Shown: piece after piece, positions 36,800 to 47,739 of the stretch | Numbering within the stretch: position 1 is the stretch's first letter | How the letters are laid out: each line of letters opens with the position of its first letter | DNA from: Brachionus plicatilis | Lineage: Eukaryota > Rotifera > Eurotatoria > Ploima > Brachionidae | Direction of reading: 5' to 3' | Assembly (NCBI GenBank): GCA_010279815.1 | Contig: QEOQ01000640.1 | Span: forward strand, 1,689,529 to 1,753,528 | Length of the DNA stretch: 64,000 bases | Program-made: the position numbers and the translations under genes | Notes under the pieces: generated by a model | Seen by the model: the letters and a program-made list of their open reading frames with translations, nothing else | Database searches by the model: none | What the model was told of the DNA's origin: nothing

Positions 36800-37900
36800 G
36801 CAAACAAAAAAAAGTCGGTTTTTTAAATATTTATTTATTTTATGTATAAGTTTGTCTGTACCGAGGAAATGAGACAGAAACATATAGGAGTAGTAGAAGT
36901 AATGTGAACTGCTGTACAGCGAAAATGATCGCTATACCAACGCCAATATGGCGCCTGGCCCATTAAGAGCCTTAGCAGTCTTTGCTTTTATCCATACCAA
37001 AAACTTTTCTGTCGATTATTGCCTTGAAACTATTGAGTGAAACAGCATTTACAGCTCTTGTTGACAAGCCATTCCATATGTCCACCACCCTATTAGTTAA
37101 GAAATTGAAACGATGAGGACTCTTCTTGTTCAGTTCTCTCTCTAGTCTTTTATCATGTCTTCTTAAATTACCAGCTGGTCCTGTTGTTGTTTTTGCATAA
37201 TTAATTCCATTTATTAAATTTATATTTTCCATACCTTTGACTAGTTTGTCCATTTGGATTAAATCACCTCTTCTCCGCCTCTCTTCAAGGGTTGTCAAAT
37301 TTAAAATCTTTTGCCTTGATTCATATGGAATATTTTTTAGACTACTTAAAAGTTTAGTCGCTCTCCGTTGTACCTTTTCGATTATCTGTATATCACCTTT
37401 AGTTGTAGGACTCCAGACGTTTACAGCATACTCAAAATGTGGACGGACTAGTGCTGTATAGAGTAGCCTAAGCGAAGTAACACTTAAGTTTTTGAATGTG
37501 TGCTTGATCATACCTAATGCTATGTTTGCTTTTGCAGATGCTGCTGAGCATTGTTTTTTCCATTCAGATCATTTGTTATGTAAGCACCTAGATCTTTTTC
37601 TTATGCCGTTTCTCTTAGAGTATGACCTATACCATTTGTTTGGCTGAGCATTTGATATTGAAAGTTGTGATTTTTTTTTCCAATGTGCATTACTATTCAT
37701 TTCTCTAAATTTAGATCGGTAGACCATATATCTGCCCAGCTAGTTAGGCTGTTTAAATCATTTTGAAGAGAGAGTGGTAAAGTTAGGTCTTGACTTAAGG
37801 GTCCGATTATTTTCAAATCATCTGCGTAAGATAAATTAAATTCCTTTAAAACTTCGACCAAGTCGTTTATGTAAATTACAAATAAAATAGGTCAAGATAA
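36800..37900 (-). mobile_element. CR1-like non-LTR retrotransposon, 5'-truncated
   Basis: An intact 179-codon ORF (37511-36972) carries the region after the reverse-transcriptase core: LLYTALVRPHFEYAVNVWSP, then RRATKLL and the C-terminal RFNFLTNRVVDIWN. Upstream on the same strand, 37880-37512 holds decayed RT sequence, including FVIYINDLVE and YADDLKI, the catalytic block, with stops and frame changes. The 3' side runs about 150 bp beyond the stop and ends in an AAAATAAATAAATATTT-like tail near 36825, as expected for target-primed insertion. No 5' portion is present. It lies just downstream of CBL in the opposite orientation. Confidence 0.85.
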
Positions 37901-39970
37901 CAAAAAAGATAATAAACACAAATAAAGAATTTAAAACATAAACCAGAAAAATAGTTTTGGTTTAATAAAAAATATAATCGATTTAATATTAAAGATAAAA
38001 AGCATAATTCAAATACAAATTTTTTAAATTTTTTTTTCAATTAGAAGATTCAATCCGTTGTTTATTAAATTAAAAAAAATAAATTTTTCTTTCAATGTGC
38101 ATGAATGCAATGTGCAAATCGACGAATTAACTTTTTCAAGTAAATTCCCGTGAAAAATTTATTTAAAAGATTATTAGTTATTTTAGCACATTTTTTATCA
38201 TTATTAGTTGAAAAATTAAAATTAATTTTTCTCAAAGGAGAGTTTTAAATATTTTATTTAAATTTTCTTGGATCAGTCTAAATTTCGTCTCATTTTAACT
38301 AATTAAGTTATTTTTTTAAATAATTTAGGTTTTATCTCTTTGATTTCTATGGTTTGTGTTTTTTTTTTATTTTGGAAAAATTAAAAAATTCTACCAAAAA
38401 AATCGTTAATTTTTCTTTTCAAACAATCAAATTAATAATAAGATTAAATTATATTAACGCTTATTTTTTTGACTCAGAAAAAAAAAGTTAATTTTTTTGA
38501 ATAAAATCGATAATAAATGGTTTTTGGTAAACCTTCTTCAAATTATAAAATTTTCAATATTTTCTTTTGACAACGAAATAGTAGAAATCGTAGAAGAATT
38601 AACGTTGTATTCTTTGGAATCCTCATAAAAAACAAGACATCATAACTAGTGTTGAGACATTTTCACTTATTTTTTTTTGATTTTGAGTGTGAGTGTGATT
38701 GCTTAGCACTCACAAAAATAATGAAAAATGACCAAAAAAAATTTGATTAAATAAATAATTTCTAAAATATTAATTATTTTTATTCTTAAAAAAAATTTTC
38801 TAAAATTTAAGACCTTATTAACTTATTTACATTTTAAAAAATTTCTAAATCAATATTTTCAGTCATTAATTTTAAATTCTTTGTAAAATTAATCTTTTGG
38901 GATATCAAAGTTGATAGATTAGCTTTTTGATTTAATTTTTTTTAAACGAAGCAATTAAATTTTTTAGCTTAATAAAAAAAAACTTCAACAAGCATAACAT
39001 AGTAAAGATTTTTAATTTTGTCTTAATTTTAAATTAAAAATTTGGTGAACATTTTTTATTTTATGTGAACTAATTTGGTCACAAAATTTGTGAACAGAAA
39101 TTTGGTGAACATAAAGTTCACATTTAAGCAAGATACTCATGGTCACATTTTTTGGTGAACTTCTGTTCACAATTTGGGCAAGATCCGATTATTACTTTTT
39201 ATTTTTAAGCCAAATGTATAATTTGAATATTTGCCGTTCAATACAGTTATTATAGCGGTCTAGCTAAAGTCAAAGTCACTAGAATTGAGGTTTTTTAGAT
39301 AATATTAAAAATTTATTTTTAATAAATTACTTAAATTTTAAACGGTTACTAAACGGGCCAACGACCGAGAGTAACCGCCCGTCTATTCGACTGGATAGCT
39401 CTGTCCGCATCCAACACTATAAATAAGTTTATTAAAAGCCTCAATGCATTTTGGAATAAATTTCATAATTAAATTTAGAATTCTGAATTTTCAATGACTT
39501 GTATTCTTTTGATATTAGTTTATGAATTTAAGCATGGAAAAGAATCATCTAACATTGATCCTACTAAGGATTTGAATATTATTTTCTAATGGTTGGGGTT
39601 TTAGGCCCCTTGTTATAGAGATATTAAGTTAAGTCTTGAATTGGAGCGTTCTTTTAACTTATTTACCATGGAACCGAATTAAAATTGTTACCAGATACTT
39701 TAAGATCAAAAATAATTATTTTTAAAAGTTTTTTGCAAAGATCTTTTAACATGACTTTTCAACAGAAAATCATTTAATTTAAAATAAAACAAATCTTAAA
39801 TAAACTCTTTTGATATTCTTGAATATGTAAATCACATCGTAGAATATCTTAAATAATGAGAACTTATGTTCAAACAAATAAAATAAATTTTATTATTTAC
39901 ACTGAGATTTAGGCAAAGAAAAAAATATAACAATTATTATCTAAAAATATTTAATTCTATAATCTCAATT
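37901..39970. other. AT-rich intergenic stretch
   Basis: No gene was recognised. A short GC-richer patch near 39350-39420 (ACGGGCCAACGACCGAGAG) has no assigned identity. Confidence 0.45.
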
Positions 39971-41297
39971 CTAAACATCAATATCACTTGCATCTGACTC
40001 GGAATAATCATTTTTTTCTTTTGAATCAGTCTCTTCTTTATCTGGTCCATTTGGATTATTTTTCGAGCTCTTTTCACTTGTTTGACTCGATGTCTGCTCA
40101 CATGTTACCTGTTTCTTGCGGTACTTTGCTCGACGATTTTTAAACCAGACCTTAAAACAAATTGACAATGATATATCAATTCGTAGAAAATTAAAATAAA
40201 ATAGAACAAAATTCATAGAAATATATTTATATTTTCAAAGAAAGTGCAGAACAACTTTAGCTAAGAAAAAACTTGAAAAAGGAACATACAAATTTTGATT
40301 AAATTGGCATTTTAATATTTTGACATTTTCTGTGCAACATTTTATAGAATTGTTATTTTTGATTTTGATAGAAAAATAAATTGTGAAAGTTTTTTTTATT
40401 TCTGAAATATTGAATATGAAAATGTAAAAATGTAAAATTAATTTCATTTTGCCATTAAATTTAATTAAAAGTTTTTTTTTTTGAAACAAATTTTAAATTT
40501 ATCTGCAATAATGGTAACTATTAAAATTTAAAAAAAAAAAAATTTCTCCCGAAATTAATTTTTTTCAAATACTAATTTTTTAAAATAATAATAGATTTTT
40601 TAAAAATTCAAATATATGGTTTAGTAGCTTTTAAAAATTACGAGAGATAATTATTCTGAAAATAAATTCTATGATAAATGTTCTATAAATTATTTTTTCT
40701 TTTAAAAATTTTCTGAGAAAAATAATTCTATGAATTTAACATTCACCCAAATTGTGATTTATAGAAATTTAAAAAAAACTCAAAACCATTACCTGCACCC
40801 TAGCCTCAGGTAAATTGGTAAATAAAGCCAATTTCTCACGCATCACAATATCAGGATACTGTGTCTTTTGAAAAGCTCGTTCCAATGTTTGAAGTTGAGA
40901 ATTGGTAAAGGCAGTCCTGTTGCGCCTATGTTTACGACTAGAAGCATAATCATATTTACTCTCAAAAAGATAATCTAAAATAAAAAATAATACAAATTAA
41001 AAATTTATTTTAATTTTAAATAAGCTTTGACATACTAGCAAATCTTCCCGCTAATGAATTGTACAAGCCATCGTCATAGCCAGGGGGCTTGAACAAAAAG
41101 CCCGGGCTCGGTATCGTTGGATAGATGGGTGCAGTTGGAATTGCAGAAACCGCGGACGGCCCTAGACCCGGAAATATGAACATAAAATCATTTAGGTTCG
41201 GTTGAGGCTGTGCCAAAGTGGATACTTGGGGACTCTCGGCTGAAGAAGCACTCTTGGACGAGTCCGGACGGTACGGAAATTGCAAGACAGCTTCCAT
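39971..41297 (-). CDS. DMBX1: DMBX-type paired-class homeobox transcription factor
   Basis: DNA-binding nuclear regulator; DMBX genes act in anterior neural development in other animals. Exons are 41297-41036, 40974-40793 and 40150-39971, in phase, 207 residues. The homeodomain spans the exon 2/3 junction: [39 protein letters not shown], then [15 protein letters not shown]. Lys at homeodomain position 50 (WFK) and the [17 protein letters not shown] string match DMBX. The preceding SLAGRFA and [16 protein letters not shown] match the DMBX lead-in (LAERLAD.ILEARYGS type). The tail is short and acidic ([10 protein letters not shown]), with no OAR motif visible. The second intron contains a palindromic MITE-like repeat. 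Confidence 0.9.
40306..40450. repeat. Palindromic repeat family P, copy 1 (DMBX intron)
   Basis: Contains TGACATTTTCTGTGCAACAT on the left and GAAATATTGAATATGAAAAT with TGTAAAAATGTAAAATTAAT on the right. The same pair of arms occurs at 45459-45658 and 60308-60475. This copy is the most diverged. Edges are approximate and no target duplication was identified. Confidence 0.5.
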
Positions 41298-42719
41298 TTT
41301 CTAAATTTATTGAATCTAATTTATTTTTTTCAAAGCAATAAGATAAGTATTTAAATGATCTGAGAGATTAATTGAAAATACGGAACGTGCATTTATATTT
41401 ATCCAGATACTAGACTTCATAATCTTATATAAAACAATGCTAAACGACAAATGAGAGATAAGAGATATTCAAATGAATAGTTTTAAATTTCAAATCGAAA
41501 AGTAAAGTGTAGATCATTTTGGTTTTATTTTGTAAACTTTTAAAATAAAGATTTAAACAAACAAAATTGGTTTTTAGTTTATTTAATTACACTAGTAAAT
41601 ATTAGAAATTAATCCGGGTGATAATTTACCGGTAATCGAGCAAAAGAAAAAAGATTTGACTAGATGGACTAGTTTATGTCTAAATATGAGAATGTTTTGA
41701 AGGCACGTATTGAAAAAAGTTGTTCCTTGTTCAATTAGGAGATGACCGATTTGTCCATTGATCCAGCTTTAATCATGTCCATTCTAATGATATTATAGCT
41801 ATTTAGTTTAAATATTAAATCAGTTTTGGCTTAAATAGGAGGAAATCTAAAAGATTGTAAATCATGTCAAGCCATGCTTATCTTTTAACGAAACGGGAAA
41901 AAGCTTTTCTTTTTTTTTGCTCTTTATTTGGTATTTAGGCTTTGTTGTTATGTGTCCAAATGTTTGAGTTGATTAATTGAAGTGGTTCGTGCACAAGACG
42001 CAACTGGGAACGAACGCGTGTGATTTTTAGAATACGCGTGTTTTCGTTATGGTTTAGTGGCTTAAACAAATATTTATCTTAGGAATTGATAAATATGCTT
42101 TAATAATGTGGGAGTAATTGAGTAAACTTTTCCCATATTCAAATGGCTTTCAAGTGGCTTAGAAAGATTTTTTTCTCACTAAGCTTGATTTTTCAACAGA
42201 AAAATTTAATTTTTTATTTGTTTTGATTTTTCTTTATCTAGTTTCTTATTCAATTTAGTTGATTTTTTTTAACGAAATCATTTAGCTTAAATAATTTTAA
42301 ACTTAAAAAAATTAATTAAATTTTTTAAAAATGTATTAAATTTGAAAGAAGTTTTTTAATATGCATTCAGAGTATAACGAATATTATTATTCTTGTAGTC
42401 AGATAGACATTTTGCATTTTTGAAATTAATCAGACCAGTTCATTTGATATGATCGCTGAATCATAAAGCAAATTTTTCAATATCAAAATTTTGAGTAACA
42501 ATTATTTAGAGCATTTCTTTGCGAAGAACATTAAGGTTTAATAATGAGGAATTTGATTTGACCAAAATGTATGAAATAGTCAACAGATTAGACAAAATAA
42601 CTAAATATAAGACCCCAATCTTCAAAAATAATCAGCAACTAAATTTAAGTTCTATATATAAAACAGTGTTCTAGCGAAACAGAAGAAGCCAGTTCAAAAG
42701 AGGACCTACATAAGCTACA
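41298..42719. other. Upstream region of the DMBX gene
   Basis: No coding region was recognised. It probably contains the DMBX promoter, which reads leftward. Near 42007-42055 a GC-richer patch has two ACGCGTGT-type words (GAACGCGTGTGATT and ATACGCGTGTTTT); their role is unknown. Confidence 0.4.
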
Positions 42720-44095
42720 CAAGATCATTAATTCGATATGTGACTCTTCATACTCACAGAAATGAACAACATTAGTGAAAGACAAAAAAGATCGTATCTT
42801 AACAACTGAAAGAGAGCAAGGACAAAGACGGGTTTAGCACTTTAGAGAAGTTCTAAATAGATCAGAACCTGAAAGCTGACGGTAGGATCACAATAGGGAT
42901 CAAGATCTCTTCAGCAATATAGAAATCATACCAAGGGACTGGTCAAAAGGCCTAATAGTAAAGCTCCATAAAAAAGGTAAAAAAATGATATGTGACAATA
43001 GGCGAGGAATAACACTGCTACCAATACCAAGCAAGGCGTCGAAAAGAAAAATACCAGGAAATCCTTGGATGCTATACTCAGAGAAAAACAAGCAGGATTT
43101 AGACGAGGTAGAGGGTGCATAGACTAGATATTTTCACTTAGGAACATCATAAAACAAAGTCTGAAATGGAATAGCCCCCTGTATCTTAACTTCATTGACT
43201 TCAAGAAAGCCTTTGATAGCATATACAGAGAGACCATGTGTGCCATATTAAGATCGTATGGCCTTCTACAGAAGATAGTTAACTTGATAAAACTCTTCTA
43301 CGAGAAATAAGTAGACCACAGGATCAGATAGAACAAACACATGAGCACAAATTGGATATCACCATCGGCGGTTCACAAATCGAGTCTGTAAGCGAATTTT
43401 CTTACTTAGGAAGCACCATCAGTACAGTGTCGGGAACACACAGAGACATTAAGAATAGCTAAAGCAAAGAGTGCCTTTGCTAGACTTTGACCAGCACAGA
43501 AATCAAACAGCTATAGCAAGGAAACAAAACTCAAACCAGAGTTGTTTAAAAGTCACAAGTCTCAAGTCAAGTCCAAGTCCGGACTTTTTTTTTAATGGGA
43601 CTTTTAAACAACTCTGACTCAAACTGTAGAACACTAAAACTATTACACTGTAGTAACAGCAACACAGATGTACGCAAGCGAATGTTGGGGTATGTGTGAA
43701 TCTGACAGGAAATGCCTGAACACCTTCCACACTTTAAGCCTCCGAAGGATTCCAGGGATACACTGTCCTAAGACATTGTCGAATGATGACATATACAATA
43801 GAACAAATTCAGAGCCATTAAGTCAATGCATTTAGAACAAAAGACTGCGATGTCTCGTTCATGTACGTATTTAGAATGAAAGAAACACGGATGCCAACAA
43901 AAAAGCCCTTCAAGGTGGATACCTCAAGGGCGACGTAAGGAGGACCAGCAGTAACATGGAGATCAACAATCACGAAAGAGCTCATCAAAATGGGAATGAC
44001 ATTGGGAAAAACAAAGCAAAGGTAAAGGCAAAAGATCGACTTGAGTGGAAATCAAAAGTAATGACCCACATGCTCCACAAGGAGTGAATAAGGAA
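42720..44095 (+). mobile_element. RTE-like non-LTR retrotransposon, dead
   Basis: Decayed reverse-transcriptase reading on the plus strand in changing frames. Recognisable pieces in order are HFREVLNR, then RDWSKGLIVKLHKKGKK with DNRRGITLLPIPSK (RT fingers), EKQAGFRRGRG, LYLNFIDFKKAFDSIYRETM with AILRSYGL, SEFSYLGSTIS, and ECWGMCESDRKCLNTFHTLS with LRRIPGIH near the end. Stops and frameshifts are frequent. The catalytic YADD block is absent, removed between about 43310 and 43330. A hAT MITE is inserted at 43537-43616. The order of motifs matches the RTE clade. Confidence 0.85.
43537..43616. mobile_element. hAT-like MITE, copy B (inside RTE)
   Basis: This 80 bp element has ends CAGAGTTGTTTAAAAGTC and GACTTTTAAACAACTCTG, identical to the ends of copy A. 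It is flanked by a perfect 8 bp duplication ACTCAAAC at 43529-43536 and 43617-43624. Because it interrupts an RTE copy, it moved after that copy inserted. Confidence 0.88.
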
Positions 44096-46548
44096 AATAA
44101 AATAAAAATTTATATCCAGATTCAAGATTTCACAATGGAAAAATAAATTAGTACAAAACAGCGTTTAAAAATTTTTTTTTTCAACAATCGAATTTTCAAT
44201 GTCTGAAGCAGCCTAAGAAGTGAAATTTTCAATTTTCTTAAAAATTTTGTATGATTTAAACTAATTTATATCAGCTATCATTTTTTAATTACTAATATAA
44301 GAATAAAATAAAATTTGTGTGAAAAAAATATAAAATTTTAATTATTTTATTTTAAGACGATAGCATCACTTTTTTCTTTTTTTTATTTTGATTATTTATA
44401 TATTTAATCAAAGTTACATGCACAAATTTAAATATGATATTTATATATTAAAAGGGTAGAAAGATTTAATATGCAATTAAATGTCTAATTTACAATAAAT
44501 TAAAAACTTCAGTTTTTAATATTCATTAAAATGATTAGGATTATTTGGCATAAAAAAATCGATTAAGTAACAATAGTATTTTATCGAGTCAGTTAGTCCA
44601 GAATTATTGCTTTCGAAGCACCATCAGTCAAAAAAATCAAGATCATCATCAAAATCATTATCAGTTTTCAAACTGGAATTGTTGATTAGCGTGCTGCTCC
44701 TGATAGGTAATACTAAAGTAAATGATTCAGATTCAGAAATTTTTTTAAATATTAAATTTTTGATATTTTTTTTAATGAAAAAAAAATGTGAGAATTAATG
44801 ATAAATAAATTGTTTTGTTTATTTTGAAAATAAATTTAACACTTATCAATTAAATATTGTGACTTACTTTCAAGTGTACACTATTAAATTTCAATTTTTT
44901 TTTACTTTTAGCTTCCACATAAATCTAAATCTAAAAAAAAACCTAATCTTCAAATAAATTTTATTACATGTTAATATTTATGTTTTTTTAGAATTTTTTA
45001 GAAATTGGATATGGCAAGATTATTTTATGTATTAGAGAATATAGCTGTTCGTTTAAAGCATAAAATGCCAAACGAGTTAAAAAAATAAAAATTAAAAAGT
45101 TGGGCCCCAAAAAGCCTTTTCTAGTTTCATAAGATTAATCTTGAAAAAGAAAACAATTTATATCTCTTTTTTAATTTATTAATGTAACTTAAGGAAAAAA
45201 ATACATCATCATAAAATAGGTTATAAAATTGTTATGATCAAACATATAAATTAAAAAAAAATCATTCAAAAACCGTCCTTAAGTTTAAAAATCAAAGATT
45301 TAATCTTAAAAGCAAAAAAAATATTTTTTTGTAACAATTCAAACTTGAAAAATTGTTATTTTAACTATAAAATTTAACCAGCAATCGTTCAAAAACGTTC
45401 AATCATTATTTTCGCTTTTTTTCTTTATTTTACTTAAGATTACCTTAAGGAGGCAAAATGAAGAAAATTTCACAATTTCACATTTTCACATTTTTTTACA
45501 TTTTCATATTTTTAGATTTTTGTGCAATATTCCATAAAATTTTTATTTTAATTTTAGTAACTAAATAATTTGGAAGAGTTTTTTTTTTATTTTTTGAAAT
45601 ATTGCACAAAAAATCTAAAAATATCAAAATGTAAAAATGTAAAATTATTTTCATTTTTCGTTTAAGGAGTTTAATTGAAATAAATTATTTTTATTATTAT
45701 TTAATTTTATTTCCACTCTTTCTAAAACCAATTTTTGTTGTAGATAAAAATTTAAAGTGTTATGACAGCTTTACATTACTAAATAAGAGTCATGTGGATG
45801 CCTAATGATCCAAGCGGAGCGAAAGTAAAAAAATAATACTTTGTTTAGAATGATTGAGCTTTCGTTGTAATTAAAATGGAAGATAGTATCTCTTATTTGA
45901 GAATATTATAATTGTGTTAAGCTTGAAAATAAAGAATTATTTTTAGATAGTTTTAAGTTATTTAATTTGTTAATAAAACAATTGTATTAAGTAATTAAAA
46001 TTACCTTTTCAGAGAAAATATAATCATTAGTTTTATTTTTCGATTAAAAAACACTTACTAGCGTCATTAAACAAAATATTAAATATCAAGTTTTTTACAA
46101 AACGGGTTTATTGTTTTACTGTATTGCGTAATGCTAATACGAGTGTTGTTAATTTTTATTTTTTAAAAAGATGCTTTCAAAATTTTGAAAATAGAAATTT
46201 GAAAAAAATATTTTAAATTCAAATTTCATATGTTATGGATATTCATAGATATTTGGGAAAAAAATAAAATTCAAATTCAATGTGTGAAATGAATTTTTTT
46301 CAAATTAAATTATTTGAAAATATACTTGAAATATTAAAAAGTATTACTTTTATGTAAAAAACAAAATTATTAAAAGAAATATTAGTAATTGGAAAAAATT
46401 CAATAAAGACTTTATTGCACAAACAATAAAATTATTAAAATTTGGATTTTAGAAAAGCATTACTTTTATCAACTTAAAAAAATTTTTTTTTCAAATTTTC
46501 CGTGTTTAAATTCGAAAATTTTTAAATTTTTTGATTGCAATTTGATTA
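44096..46548. other. AT-rich stretch with a possible orphan exon and a palindromic repeat
   Basis: Holds the repeat at 45459-45658. On the minus strand about 44716-44627, after a TTTAG acceptor-like site, the frame reads LPIRSSTLINNSSLKTDNDF and then DDDLDFFD and a stop. It could be a last exon, but no partner exon was found. Otherwise nothing was recognised. Confidence 0.35.
45459..45658. repeat. Palindromic repeat family P, copy 2
   Basis: Arms are TTTTAGATTTTTGTGCAATA on the left and AATATTGCACAAAAAATCTA on the right, extending outward with ACATTTT / AAAATGT words for about 60 bp each. The sequence can form a long hairpin. It is shared with 60308-60475 and, more weakly, with 40306-40450. 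It is probably a MITE; ends and target duplication were not resolved. Confidence 0.6.
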
Positions 46549-47212
46549 CCGTAAACTCTTGTTTACTATCCCGGGGTACAAGTATGGTTTTAGCTTTTGC
46601 CCCACCACCATAATATATACTAGAAGCCCTGGGTTTTTCAAAAAAAGTTTCATTATAACCCCGGGATTTTAATTTAAAAAACATTGAAATACTTTTATGA
46701 AGTTTAGCTGAATTTCATCATAACCCCAGTGTGTATTATAATAAATTTTTTTATAGTCTCATGGGATTGAAATTTTCAAAATGATACACACCCATGAGCT
46801 TAAAATTTTAAAAAACATTTTATTCTGAATAATGAGTTTGTTGATGATGATGATGATGATGATTATGAAGATGAAGATGAGTCGGAAATGGAAATAAATT
46901 AAAAATTTTTTCGTTTAATTTTTCAATTTGTAAGCTCACCAACAAATAAATCAATTATTTTAGTACTTTTTTCTATTTTTTCTGTGAAGAATCGAATTTT
47001 TTTTCAAAAACTATGAATTTTTCATTATAAGCCCATTTAAAAAATAAGCATTTTATATTATAAGCCCATTTAAATTAATAAATAATTTTTTTTTTACCCC
47101 GGGTTTCTAATTTTTTCAATCTTAAAATACATATACTAGAAATTTACTTTTTAAATTAAAACCCCCCACCTTTTTATTTGAACCCCATAAGGTAGTAAAC
47201 AAGAGTTTACGG
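46549..47212. mobile_element. Tc1/mariner-superfamily-like element with CCGTA ends
   Basis: This 664 bp element has terminal inverted repeats CCGTAAACTCTTGTTTACTA at both ends and TA on both sides (46547-46548 and 47213-47214). Subterminal regions carry repeated TTATAACCCC / TTATAAGCCCATTTAAA words in both halves. On the plus strand about 46829-46902 reads NEFVDDDDDDDYEDEDESEM, EIN and a stop, an acidic ORF end that could be a transposase tail. Its outer CCGTA termini and TA target resemble the element at 9652-10278. Confidence 0.75.
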
Positions 47213-47367
47213 TAATCTTAATATTTTCAAATAAGCTAAATAATTTAAAAAATCAGTACCATTTCTAAACATTTTAAAAATTTTGATATTATTTAAAAAA
47301 AAAAAAAAGAAAAATTTTTTGTTTGTAAATTTATTGAATAAAAATGTAGAAAAATTGTAAAAAAGAT

Positions 47368-47682
47368 TTATCTGAGTTGAACTTTTTTGAATTCTGTGTG
47401 AGGTTTTCTGCAACCCAAAACATACAGCCCATAACTTAGTACCGAAATCAACAAGAAAAGGCCTATTAAACAATTTTATTTTTTAAAGTAAAAAATTTTT
47501 TCAAAAAAAAACAAGAAAAAACTACCTGCAAGACACAAAAGAATGATAGCCCAAGCCGGAAAAAATCCATTGAGCAACGAATTCGGATCAGGTCTACCAT
47601 ATCCATCTCTATTAACTGATGAGTACATGTCTTGACCCAGTACTGAACAAATGCTGACTATAAAAATAATTATTTGCTTCAT
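47368..47682 (-). CDS. Small signal-peptide, single-pass membrane protein (83 aa)
   Basis: Exons are 47682-47526 and 47462-47368, with a 63 bp intron and in-phase junction. The product starts MKQIIIFIVSICSVLG, a clear signal peptide. A short polar ectodomain follows (QDMYSSVNRDGYGRPDPNSL), then a transmembrane helix made by the exon junction (WAIILLCLAG with LFLLISVLSYGLYV), and a short basic cytosolic tail (CRKPHTEFKKVQLR). The codons make a sensible type I topology across the splice, which supports the model. An upstream in-frame Met at 47739 would spoil the signal peptide. I do not recognise the family. Confidence 0.6.
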
Positions 47683-47739
47683 TTTTAAAGAACAGTTGAT
47701 ATAATTTTTGTCGAGAGATAAATACGAATGGAATTTCAA

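Noticed and set aside
42900..43730. Minus-strand ORFs in the RTE region
   Set aside because: The retrotransposon motifs read on the plus strand; these frames are antisense by-products.
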